Assembly: GCF_014174165.1 (NCBI RefSeq)
Contig: NZ_JABEQN010000006.1
Coordinates: 1-64,000, forward strand
From: Gluconacetobacter dulcium
Lineage (GTDB): Bacteria > Pseudomonadota > Alphaproteobacteria > Acetobacterales > Acetobacteraceae
Direction of reading: 5' to 3'
Length of the DNA: 64,000 nucleotides
A program made the translations under genes and the position numbers. The notes below the pieces were generated by a model. The model did not search any database. It worked only from the letters and a program-made list of their open reading frames with translations, and was not told where the DNA came from. Positions 41,724 through 54,023 of this stretch are shown here, piece by piece (the stretch's first letter is position 1; each line of letters starts with the position of its first letter).

Positions 41724-42698
41724 ATGTCCCTGCGCAGCATTCGAAACCATTCCGTTGACCGTTCGGCCGGCCGTCACGCCGCCCGATACGCCTCGATCGC
41801 CGTCATCCTGTCGCTCGCGGCATGTGGCGGCGACAAGAAGACGATCAACGACCTGGAATCGCACGTCCCTCCGGTCGAGACGCTCTACAATAACGGCATC
41901 GACGCCCTGCGCGACCAGCGCTACGCCCTGTCGGCGGCCGAATTCGACGTGCTGCAACAGAACTACCCCTATTCCGCCTACGTCGCGAACGCGCAGTTGA
42001 TGGGCGGCTACGCCTACTACCTGCAAGACAAGTATCCCGAGGCCGTGCAGCAGCTCGACCGCTTCCTCGAACTGCACCCCACCAGCCCCGATGCCGCCTA
42101 CGCCTTCTACCTGCGCGCCCTCTGCTATTACGAGCAGGTGGCCGAGGTGCAGCGCGACCAGCAAGGCACGATCGAGGCGATGAACGCGCTGGAAGAAGTC
42201 ATCACCCGCTTCCCGCAATCCCCCTACGCGCGTGATGCCCAGCTCAAGGTCGATCTCTGCCGCGACCATCTCGCCGGCAAGGAAATGCTGGTCGGCCGCT
42301 ATTACGAGCAGCAGCGGTCCTATCACTCGGCGGTCAACCGCTACCAGCGCGTGGTGCAGGATTTCCAGACGACCAACCATGTGCCCGAAGCGCTGGAACG
42401 GCTGGTCGAGGTCTATCTCGACCTGGGCCTGACCGACCAGGCACACCGCACCGCCGCCGTGCTGTCCTACAATTATCCGGGCAGCAAATGGTACCGCTAC
42501 GCCTACGATACACTGCGCAGCAAGCACCTGCTCTCCGCCGACACCCCGGCGCCGCATGCCGGCCCCGACAAGGTCTCGGCAAAATCGGCCGATGCCGATG
42601 CCGACGGTGCCCGGCCGCTGGCCAAGGCGCCGCCGCCGCCATCCGAGGTCCGTGCCCGGCGCGGCTTCTTCTCGCGCGTATGGCACTCCGTCTTCTGA
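41724..42698 (+). CDS. bamD: outer-membrane assembly lipoprotein BamD
   Basis: 324 residues. Lipobox LSLAAC with acylated Cys34, then TPR-like repeats (ETLYNNGIDALRDQRYALSAAEFDVLQQNYPYSAY onward) typical of BamD/ComL. It is an essential partner of BamA in inserting outer-membrane proteins. A Lys/Ala/Pro tail of about 40 residues follows the last TPR. Confidence 0.93.
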   Translation: MSLRSIRNHSVDRSAGRHAARYASIAVILSLAACGGDKKTINDLESHVPPVETLYNNGIDALRDQRYALSAAEFDVLQQNYPYSAYVANAQLMGGYAYYLQDKYPEAVQQLDRFLELHPTSPDAAYAFYLRALCYYEQVAEVQRDQQGTIEAMNALEEVITRFPQSPYARDAQLKVDLCRDHLAGKEMLVGRYYEQQRSYHSAVNRYQRVVQDFQTTNHVPEALERLVEVYLDLGLTDQAHRTAAVLSYNYPGSKWYRYAYDTLRSKHLLSADTPAPHAGPDKVSAKSADADADGARPLAKAPPPPSEVRARRGFFSRVWHSVF

Positions 42699-46610
<3,912 letters not shown>

Positions 46611-46675
46611 AAATCTCCGTGCGATGAAGGCATGTTCGCCGCCATCGCCGCACCATGACGAGGGTCCGGCTCAAG

Positions 46676-48070
46676 ATGCATCTTTCGCGCGATAAGCTTT
46701 CAGGTGCGGCCGCGTTTTGCGCGCTGATGGCCATGGCCCCCTGTGCGATGGCGACCTCCGCCAGCCAGGCTCCCGTGCAGGCGTTCGACCCCGACCTGAT
46801 CCAGCACGATCCCAATGGCAAAGCCTATATTTCCATTCGCGACAGTTACGGCATCCTCACGGCCATGGAACATGGCGACCCCGCGCAACTCCATGCCATC
46901 CATGACGGGCTCGGCAAGCGCATCCCGGCCGCATCCGCCTCGTATGTCGTCATGGCAGGATTGTGCGATGCCGCCCTCGCACGGGTGCAGGGCGACCTGA
47001 CGGGCTCCGACGCTTTCCTCGACCGAGCCAGGAAAGCGGCCGGGCCATTGGGCGATCCGGCCCGCAGCATCAATCCCCTGGATCTGCTGTTCGAGACGGT
47101 GCGTGTCGGCAACCTGATGCTCGAAGGCCGCACCCAGGACTGGGCGCGGGCGCACGACCGGCTCGTGCAGGTCTATTTCGCGCCGATCCGCCAGTTCTAC
47201 CGTCTGCCGGACCTCGAATTCCGCAATATCGACCCCCTCACCCTATCGGTCCCGGCCGACACGATCCCGCAACCATCGGTTTCCGGCCCCGAAAGCGAAC
47301 ATGTGGATTTCGAAGCGTCCCATGTCCGCATCGGCGGCCGCAGCCTCCCCCTCGCACAGGGTCCGATCACACTCGGCGACATCCGGACCCAGGCCATCTT
47401 CGATACCGGGTCGTTCCTTGGGTCCATCCCCGCCGCCATGGCCCGCCAGCAGCATTTCACGGTCGTCGGCCATATCGGGCAGCAGAGTGACGGATCGACC
47501 CGCACCCGCACGGCGGAGATCGTCCTCGTCCCCGCCCTGACAATCGGACGAACGACGCTCACCAACCAGATGATGACGATCAGCCAGGCCAGCACCGTCA
47601 TTGTCGGCATGCAGCAATTGTCGCAACTCCGTCACGTCGTGTTCTCGGAACATGCACTGCATTTCGGGCGCGGCACACCACTCGCCTGCACCGACAGAAT
47701 GACGCTGCGATCCATGCGAAACGGCATGACCATGTCGCTCCTGCTCCCGGTCTCCCATGACGGGACGGAGGGACATGCGCTGGTCGATACGGGCGACAAT
47801 ACGCTGGAAGTCCTGACCGTGCGCCTGCGCAGCTTCCCGGCGGCACTGACGGGGCACCTCCAGTCCGAGGAGGTCGAGACCATGCAGGGCCGCTTTGTGC
47901 AGCATATCGCCATCCGGCCGCAAACCCTCCGCATCGGGGCGGTTTCGCACGAGGCGGATGTCAAATACGAACTGGGCGACTGGTCCATGCCGCCGGCCAT
48001 CACGTTCGGGGCCTTCCGATACGGCGCGTTGCAGTTCGACCGCACGGAAGGCGTCGCCTGTTTCAGATAG
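46676..48070 (+). CDS. exported two-lobed aspartyl-protease-like protein
   Basis: 464 residues from ATG 46676 (GAGGG upstream; an ATG at 46655 adds seven residues). Signal peptide to about residue 27. An alpha-helical N-terminal half (ITAMEHGDPAQLHAIHDGL onward) is followed by two retropepsin-like halves with AIFDTGSFLGSIP (Asp243) and ALVDTGDNTLEVL (Asp371). These would form a pepsin-like pair of catalytic aspartates within one chain. Function unknown, probably a periplasmic protease. Stands alone between ligA and the next gene. Confidence 0.65.
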   Translation: MHLSRDKLSGAAAFCALMAMAPCAMATSASQAPVQAFDPDLIQHDPNGKAYISIRDSYGILTAMEHGDPAQLHAIHDGLGKRIPAASASYVVMAGLCDAALARVQGDLTGSDAFLDRARKAAGPLGDPARSINPLDLLFETVRVGNLMLEGRTQDWARAHDRLVQVYFAPIRQFYRLPDLEFRNIDPLTLSVPADTIPQPSVSGPESEHVDFEASHVRIGGRSLPLAQGPITLGDIRTQAIFDTGSFLGSIPAAMARQQHFTVVGHIGQQSDGSTRTRTAEIVLVPALTIGRTTLTNQMMTISQASTVIVGMQQLSQLRHVVFSEHALHFGRGTPLACTDRMTLRSMRNGMTMSLLLPVSHDGTEGHALVDTGDNTLEVLTVRLRSFPAALTGHLQSEEVETMQGRFVQHIAIRPQTLRIGAVSHEADVKYELGDWSMPPAITFGAFRYGALQFDRTEGVACFR

Positions 48071-48148
48071 CGCCTCTTCCAACGGGCTGGCACGCTGCTC
48101 CCGAACAGACCGGGCCGCCGGAACCCCAGCAAGCCGAACGGGAACATC

Positions 48149-49279
48149 ATGACCAACATCGCTTTCGTCGGGACAGGGTACGTCGCCGACTATTACATGG
48201 CCACCTTGCAGAACTATCCCGAACTCTGCCTGAAAGGCGCATGGGACCATGACCCGCAAAGGTTACGCCAGTTCTGCACCTTCTACACGGTCGCGCCCTA
48301 CGCGGGACTGGACGCGCTGCTGGGTGACGAGACGATCGATATCGTCGTCAACCTGACGACGCCCGAAAGTCATTTCGCCGTCAACATGGCCGCGCTGAAC
48401 GCCGGCAAGCATGTCTACTGCGAAAAACCCATGGCCATGTCCGTGGAAGAGGCTGAAACATTGGCCCTCCTGGCCGAACAGAAAAACCGCCTCCTTTGCG
48501 GGGCTCCCGCCAACGGCCTGAGCGACGCCTTCATGCTGGTCCGCGACCTGATGGAAAAGGGAGAGATCGGGCGTCCCAACCTGGTCTATGCGGAAATGGA
48601 CGATGGCCCGGTCTTTCGCGACGACTGGCGGCGGTGGCGCAACCGGTCGGGCGCACCATGGCCCGGCCTGCATGAATTCGAGGTCGGATGCACGCTCGAA
48701 CATGCGGGCTACGCGCTAAGCTGGCTGTATGGGCTTTTCGGCCCGATCACGCATGTCGCGGCATCATCCGCCCTGACTTTCCGTGACAAGGGCGTGGGCG
48801 AGCACCCGCTGGGGCCGGATTTTTCCGTCGGCTGCCTGACTTTCCGCTCGGGCGTGGTCGCGCGCCTCACAAGTGGCCTGGCCGCCCCGCGGGATCGCTC
48901 CCTGACAATCCTCGGGGAACAGGGCAGCCTGATCGTGCGCGATCTGTGGGACAACCGCTCGGCCATCAACCTGCAACGCAACTATCGCCGCTCCCTGCTG
49001 GACACTCTGACCGACGGGCTGGAAAGCCGGCTGGGCCGCAAACTGCCGATCCGCTTCTATCGCGGACACAGCATCGGTTACCCCAAGGGCAAACAGGCCA
49101 TGCGGGTTCCGTCCTACCCTTCCAAGATCGACTTCGCACGCGGCATCCAGGCCCAGGCGGAGGGCATCCGGTCAGGCCACCCTCCCCTGTTCTCAGGACG
49201 GGTCTCCCTGCACCTGACGGAAGTCATCCTGGCCCTCAGCAGCGGGCTGCATGATCACACCGTCAAGAACCAGCCCTGA
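48149..49279 (+). CDS. Gfo/Idh/MocA-family oxidoreductase
   Basis: 376 residues. N-terminal Rossmann fold NIAFVGTGYVADYYMATLQNYP, then HVYCEKPMAMSVEEAETLALLAEQ with the family EKP motif (catalytic Lys). C-terminal dimer fold HEFEVGCTLEHAGYALSWLYGLFGP. It acts on a sugar or cyclitol with NAD(P); substrate unknown. Last gene before the CRISPR array, which begins 51 bases later. Confidence 0.87.
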   Translation: MTNIAFVGTGYVADYYMATLQNYPELCLKGAWDHDPQRLRQFCTFYTVAPYAGLDALLGDETIDIVVNLTTPESHFAVNMAALNAGKHVYCEKPMAMSVEEAETLALLAEQKNRLLCGAPANGLSDAFMLVRDLMEKGEIGRPNLVYAEMDDGPVFRDDWRRWRNRSGAPWPGLHEFEVGCTLEHAGYALSWLYGLFGPITHVAASSALTFRDKGVGEHPLGPDFSVGCLTFRSGVVARLTSGLAAPRDRSLTILGEQGSLIVRDLWDNRSAINLQRNYRRSLLDTLTDGLESRLGRKLPIRFYRGHSIGYPKGKQAMRVPSYPSKIDFARGIQAQAEGIRSGHPPLFSGRVSLHLTEVILALSSGLHDHTVKNQP

Positions 49280-49330
49280 CGCTTCAGCCCGCTCCCTTTC
49301 AGGCCGGGAGCCGGGCACGCACCAGATCAC

Positions 49331-49561
49331 GTTTCGATCCACGCCCCCGCGTGAGGGGCGACCCGGCATTCTTGCCCAACTGCTGGATGCCGATCTGGTT
49401 TCGATCCACGCCCCCGCGTGAGGGGCGACGCCGGCACCTGGTTGTAGACGTTGACGGCCCCGACGTTTCGATCCACGCCCCCGCGTAAGGGGCGACGTCC
49501 GAACACCATCCTGCCGCTCCTCAATGCCTGGTTTCGATCCACGCCCCCGCGTGAGGGCGAC
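49331..49561 (-). CRISPR. short type I-C CRISPR array, four repeats and three spacers
   Basis: The 32-nt repeat runs from GTTTCGATCCACG to AGGGGCGAC on the plus strand (crRNA strand is minus), of the type I-C kind. Repeats at 49331-49362, 49398-49429, 49465-49496 (one G-to-A change) and 49531-49561 (one base missing). Spacers of 35, 35 and 34 nt at 49363-49397, 49430-49464 and 49497-49530. cas2 and the leader are to the right, so 49531-49561 is the leader-end repeat and is itself mutated. Very short for an active system. Confidence 0.95.
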
Positions 49562-49743
49562 CCCGCGCAGCGTTACATCATGATAAAAAACATGAAAATG
49601 GGCGATCAGCGCGAATGCAGGCTCTCCCAGTGCCACCACCGGCGAAAGCATTCCCCCTTGGAAGATTAAAGCACAAAAAATCAATATGTTAGACACATCG
49701 CGAACCAACCGTCATTTTATCAACAGCTATCGGTTCGCGGGAA
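49562..49743 (-). promoter_or_regulatory. CRISPR leader region
   Basis: 182 AT-richer bases between cas2 and the first repeat. They hold an 8-bp inverted repeat CGCGAACC (49699-49706) / GGTTCGCG (49732-49739) just after the cas2 stop, which could end cas transcription, and A/T runs expected of a leader promoter. No ORF of note. Confidence 0.6.
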
Positions 49744-50034
49744 TCAAAATAAAAGCGGGCCATCCAGATTGAGCACGGGCTTTGCCCCGATATGCTCCAC
49801 CCGGCGCTTCCCCGATGCACCCAACTGGTAAAAACGCAAACTATCCTTGCTCGGATCGATTTCCGCGACCAGGCTCGCTTTCAGCATGGCCCAACGTGCC
49901 GGATCAACTTCACACTCGAACACCGAGTTCTGCACGCGCTGTCCAAAATCCAGGCAAGCCTTCGCGATCCGACGAAGCCGGCCTCGCCCGGCCGTATCCT
50001 GCGTATTCACATCATAGGTTATCAACACCAGCAT
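49744..50034 (-). CDS. cas2: CRISPR-associated endonuclease Cas2
   Basis: 96 residues, full length. Ferredoxin-like fold beginning MLVLITYDVNTQDTAGRGRLRRIAKACLDFGQRVQNSVFEC, with the conserved Asp8 and the RVQNSVFEC motif. Normally it forms the Cas1-Cas2 integrase. Its Cas1 partner is destroyed here (next gene), so it should be unable to add spacers. Three bases separate the two. Confidence 0.95.
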   Translation of the reverse strand: MLVLITYDVNTQDTAGRGRLRRIAKACLDFGQRVQNSVFECEVDPARWAMLKASLVAEIDPSKDSLRFYQLGASGKRRVEHIGAKPVLNLDGPLLF

Positions 50035-50037
50035 CGC

Positions 50038-50454
50038 TCACTTCCAGACAAAAGCGGGATAGCCATCCAGGTCGCCGCGCAGATGGCGCGCAAGCAATTG
50101 CGCTTGCACATGGACGACAAGACCGAAAGACAGGCTTTCACCCAGAAAAGGGTGGCGCAGTTCCTCCTTTTTGCGCTCCTGCCACGCCACCAGCACCGCC
50201 TTGCCCGCCACGCCCAGCGCCAGCGAACGGATCACCATCCCCCGCACGGTCCGCACTCCGGCCCGCCGATCCGGCCGCCCGGAATCCACCCGCTCATGCA
50301 TCAGCCGCCCCTCAGCCGTCGCACCATCTTCAGCCCAGACCCGCTCCACATGGATCAACGCACATTGCCGAGGGCAGAAAAGATAATGCTGCAACGCCGA
50401 CAAAGGCACGAGCGCATCCTCAGCAGCGGGGTCGGGCGGACGGCCCCCTACCAT
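50038..50454 (-). pseudogene. cas4/cas1 deletion remnant (Cas4 N-terminus joined to Cas1 C-terminus)
   Basis: One 138-residue frame. Residues 16-84 match the Cas4 start (VPLSALQHYLFCPRQCALIHVE ... GRLMHERVDSG). Residues 86-138 match the end of Cas1 (VLVAWQERKKEELRHPFLGE ... HVQAQLLARHLRGDLDGYP). The join is near residue 84-86 (about 50200). Roughly the last two thirds of Cas4 (nuclease motifs and three Fe-S cysteines) and most of Cas1 (catalytic Glu/His/Asp sites) are missing, though frame and stop are kept. ATG 50454 has GGGGGA upstream. Adaptation is expected to be lost. Confidence 0.88.
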
Positions 50455-50521
50455 CTCATTTCCCCCGATGGCCACCGACCGCTTCGTGCCAGTCTCGCGC
50501 CAACCGAGACCCGCCTTTTTC

Positions 50522-51430
50522 CTATCGTTCGATAATCTCCACGCCCGCAGGCAGGTTTTCGCGATCGATCGACACCTGATAATCCGCCCATTGCCGCGCC
50601 GCCGGCCAATTGTCGGTCGCCGGGCTGCCGACCGGCTGCACCGAACCCTGATGCACCCGCTGCACGCTCACCCGGTCGAACAGGCTTTGCGCCCGAGCAT
50701 TCCCCAACGCGCTGGCATGGCGGAACAGGATCAGCGTGCGCGTCGCCATCTCGCCCCGCGCGGCGGACCGGTCATGGTCGAACATCTGCTCCAGCGCCCG
50801 CCACAGCAATGCCAGATCGTCTTCCGAAAAGCCGGTACCCTTCACAGGGTGCGATGCCAGCGGCGCCGAAACGAAGCCATGCACCCGATACAACCCGTAG
50901 GGCACGATATGCTTGCGCCCCATGGTACGCCCGCCTTGCTCCTCGGTCGTCGCCGCCATACGGGTAATGGAAATCTCCAGCGGCAGGATCGGTTCCACCG
51001 AACGGGCGAACGAGAACTGCACCGGCCCCCGGACCTGCCCGGCATTCACACCGGTCGTCATCACGGCCCCGAACGTCCGGATGTCCCAGAAATTCGCGCA
51101 CATCCACGCGGTCAGTGCCCGCGCCTTGGCCTCGTCCTTCGGCAGCTTCTTCATCTCGTCGGCCTTGGTGACATCGGGCATGATCGCCTTCCAGGCTTCG
51201 GCATGCTCTTTGTTCAGCGTCGCGCCCTCGGACATATAAATTTTATGATCCGAAGCCAGGGCAACGAAATTGCGCACCTTGCGCTTCAACGCCACGTCCG
51301 ACACCAGCCCCTGATTGGTTTCGGGGTCGAGACGCGGCATGTTGCCCGCGTCAGGGTCGCCGTTGGGGTTGCCATCGGTCACGTCGAAGAACAGGACGAA
51401 TTCATGACGGTTGGTAACAGGCGTGCTCAT
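50522..51430 (-). CDS. cas7: type I-C Cascade backbone subunit Cas7 (Csd2)
   Basis: 302 residues. EFVLFFDVTDGNPNGDPDAGNMPRLDPET and the RTFGAVMTTGVNAGQVRGPVQFSF segment are typical of Cas7/Csd2. It polymerises along the crRNA in the surveillance complex. It starts overlapping the cas8c stop by 4 bases. Looks intact. Confidence 0.94.
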   Translation of the reverse strand: MSTPVTNRHEFVLFFDVTDGNPNGDPDAGNMPRLDPETNQGLVSDVALKRKVRNFVALASDHKIYMSEGATLNKEHAEAWKAIMPDVTKADEMKKLPKDEAKARALTAWMCANFWDIRTFGAVMTTGVNAGQVRGPVQFSFARSVEPILPLEISITRMAATTEEQGGRTMGRKHIVPYGLYRVHGFVSAPLASHPVKGTGFSEDDLALLWRALEQMFDHDRSAARGEMATRTLILFRHASALGNARAQSLFDRVSVQRVHQGSVQPVGSPATDNWPAARQWADYQVSIDRENLPAGVEIIER

Positions 51431-53217
51431 TGATCGCTTCCCTCGTCGTCCTCAATCGTAGCGGCCACGTCGGGCCGGCCTTTGAACTGCTCTTTGCGCT
51501 GGTGGTAATACCCCACGACAAAACGCCCCTGTTCGATCAGCGGCAGTGATCGCGGCAGGTCCGGCGGCAACCGGTCCAGAATGTCGGCTATGTCGCGCTC
51601 CACCCAATCGCCTTTGCCGTCCTTGCGCAAACGGGCCAGATGGTTCTGCACCCCGCGCAGCAGCAGCGGAAAGACGGTCGCCGGCGTGGCCGAGGCCGCA
51701 CCGAAATAGCGATCCCTGATCGTGGCGTTGACCTTGCCCAGGGCCATGCGCTGCGCGGCTTCCAGCACCGCGAACAGCCGCCCCAATTGATAGGCCCTGT
51801 TAGGCTCGTCCGGTGCCAGGCTCACGGGCACATCCTCCTTTTTGCGGTCTTTGCGATGGTCGCGTCTCAACACGGCGCGAATGACGGCGACATGCCAGCC
51901 GGAAAGCGGGTCGTCCCCGGCACGCAGGCGGATCATCACCGCCGCCAGCAGGCTTTGCGGATAGCGCCCACCGGTCAGCACCGCCCGCATCACCTCACCC
52001 GCCAACTGAGGCGGAATATTCTTCGCGTCCTGAAGCAGGGCCGTGGTCCGGACCAGCAGGCGAAACACCGAGGGCGCGCCACCCCAATGGAAGGGCCGTG
52101 GTTCGATATGCAAATCCTGGTAATGCGCGGCCAGATTCCCGGCGAATTCGCTGAACGCTCCCGTCAGCCAGAAGCGCACCGACAGCCGCGCCGCATTGGG
52201 CGACAGTCCCAGCACGAAAAAGCGCGTGCCCGGCAGAATGTCGGGGCGCAGGTCCGCAAGCGGCCGTCCCTGCGCGATGGCGTCCATGTCACGCCCGATC
52301 TTCACCTCTTCTTCAGCGTCGGTTGGCGGGTCGTTCACCCCGGCAAACCAGCTTTCCGCCGCGTCGGCCGCCTCGGCATGGCTTCCCTCCGCATCGCTGG
52401 CATCGGCCCAGAACACCACCGTCGCATCCCCGATCGGCCGGCGAACCCGATTAGGCCCGTCGCGGGCCAGCAGATGGTTCAGCGCCGCCCCATACCGAAA
52501 GGCCGCCACCTCACTGGTCGGCGCATTCGCCCCCTGCTCCTTGCCCAGCGAAGTAAAGGCATCGAGATTGAACGAAACCAGCGCCGCACCTGCCGTCTGG
52601 GCACCTTCCACGCCCTTGATGCTCGGATGCAGGCGCGCAATCGGCGCCTGCTCGCCGGTAATCAGGCAGAAAGCCGTCTCACCCCCACCATCTGCTTCGC
52701 CCTTCTCGACCAACGCACGCGCCGCAGGCCGCTGATGAATAAAGAGCCGTTCGCCCGCCAACCGGAACATGACGTTCGCATCCAGCATTTCGGGCCTGAA
52801 TCGCGTCTCGTCATCAAAATGCTCGGGTCGCCAGCGTTCCAGAAACCGCAATAGCGCCAGCAGCCCTTCGTCCGTCTGCCCCGTCAGGCGCAGCCGGTGG
52901 AATGCGACGAATCTGGCGTGCTCTTCGGCCGTGCGTTTTCCCGCCCCCGCCGTCCGCCCCAGAACATAGGCCGTCTTGTCCCACAGGAAATTCGGCGCGA
53001 TTCCCACGGTCCGCTTGACGGCCGCCGGCACCTGATAAAGCACGGCCTTCGGCTTCCTGCCGCGCGTATCGTGCAGATCGATGACATCGACCAGTCCGCC
53101 GTCGGCACCGATCTCAATGCACCAGCCAAATTTTTCCGAACTCCATCCCGGCGATGCAACCGCGCCGCGCTCGGCCAGACGATGATAATACCCTTCCAGC
53201 GCCTGAAGGATCGTCAT
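51427..53217 (-). CDS. cas8c: type I-C Cascade large subunit Cas8c (Csd1)
   Basis: 596 residues. MTILQALEGYYHRLAERGAVASPGWSSEKFGWCIEIG is a typical Csd1 start. CLITGEQAPIARLHPSIKGVEGAQTAGAALVSFN is the conserved middle, and LGRLFAVLEAAQRMALGKVNATIRDRYFGAASATPATVFPLLLRG the C-terminal part, from which Cas11c is often made by internal initiation. It recognises the PAM. Intact length. Overlaps cas5 and cas7. Confidence 0.94.
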   Translation of the reverse strand: MTILQALEGYYHRLAERGAVASPGWSSEKFGWCIEIGADGGLVDVIDLHDTRGRKPKAVLYQVPAAVKRTVGIAPNFLWDKTAYVLGRTAGAGKRTAEEHARFVAFHRLRLTGQTDEGLLALLRFLERWRPEHFDDETRFRPEMLDANVMFRLAGERLFIHQRPAARALVEKGEADGGGETAFCLITGEQAPIARLHPSIKGVEGAQTAGAALVSFNLDAFTSLGKEQGANAPTSEVAAFRYGAALNHLLARDGPNRVRRPIGDATVVFWADASDAEGSHAEAADAAESWFAGVNDPPTDAEEEVKIGRDMDAIAQGRPLADLRPDILPGTRFFVLGLSPNAARLSVRFWLTGAFSEFAGNLAAHYQDLHIEPRPFHWGGAPSVFRLLVRTTALLQDAKNIPPQLAGEVMRAVLTGGRYPQSLLAAVMIRLRAGDDPLSGWHVAVIRAVLRRDHRKDRKKEDVPVSLAPDEPNRAYQLGRLFAVLEAAQRMALGKVNATIRDRYFGAASATPATVFPLLLRGVQNHLARLRKDGKGDWVERDIADILDRLPPDLPRSLPLIEQGRFVVGYYHQRKEQFKGRPDVAATIEDDEGSDQ

Positions 53218-53885
53218 CGCGCCGCCCCGCGCGCCAGGCAGGCATTCACGTCGATCACGCCATCTTCCATCACCGCACGATAGAAGCGCGATGCCCTGTC
53301 ATGGGCAAAATCGATATCGTGCAGCATCCAGCCGAAATCGACCGTGCGCTTGTCCGCCGCCAGTTCGCATACCGGAAACGCTTCATCATCCGTCACCAGC
53401 GCGAATTCCGCATCGAACTCCCGCGTGCCAAGGCAAGGACGATGGAAACACTGCCCCTGCGCGGCCCGGCGGTTGAACATCGAAGCATGTTTGGCCGCAC
53501 TGTCCTCCGGCCCCGCTTTCGCGGTCAGGGTAAAATGCGCCTCGATCACATAGCCCACATCCACCAGCGCCAGCGTGGCACGCTGCTGGCGGTTTTCGTC
53601 CACGACGATGCCCACCCCCTGGGTCGTGCCACGCTTCATGGCGCTGGCCGCATTCGCGGCACTGGCCTTTGCTCCGACTTCGTTGCGGCGTATCGACTGA
53701 AAACGGATCGGCTTCAGCACATGGATCCGGTCGATATGCCAACATATCGCCGGCTTCCAATGAATGGCTTCCAGGATACCGCGTGCCGCCGAAGGGGTTA
53801 TCACATCATAACTGACACGTTCGACCTTGAGTTCCGGCCGTGTAAAACAGGCCCTCTCCCCCCAGACATGCAATCGGATGCTCAT
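53214..53885 (-). CDS. cas5: type I-C crRNA-processing endonuclease Cas5c (Cas5d)
   Basis: 223 residues from ATG 53885, with GAGGAG five bases upstream; the frame is open further but not conserved. MSIRLHVWGERACFTRPELKVERVSYDVITPSAARGILEAIHWKPAI is the typical start. In type I-C this subunit, not Cas6, cuts pre-crRNA. YDVITPSAARG holds the conserved tyrosine region. Intact. Confidence 0.93.
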   Translation of the reverse strand: MSIRLHVWGERACFTRPELKVERVSYDVITPSAARGILEAIHWKPAICWHIDRIHVLKPIRFQSIRRNEVGAKASAANAASAMKRGTTQGVGIVVDENRQQRATLALVDVGYVIEAHFTLTAKAGPEDSAAKHASMFNRRAAQGQCFHRPCLGTREFDAEFALVTDDEAFPVCELAADKRTVDFGWMLHDIDFAHDRASRFYRAVMEDGVIDVNACLARGAAR

Positions 53886-54023
53886 ACTGCTCCTCAACCT
53901 GAACGGGTCCGACACCACGCGCATCCAGCATGGTATCCGTTCGATACAATGATGAGCATTTATTATGTCCAGGCGCAATCACGCCCAAGAACATTGACAA
54001 TCGTCCCACCGACCACGTCTCCG

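Noticed and set aside
49193-49708. 171-codon minus-strand frame across the CRISPR array
   Set aside because: It reads through repeats (repeated APHAGAWIE-type peptides), a well-known array artefact.
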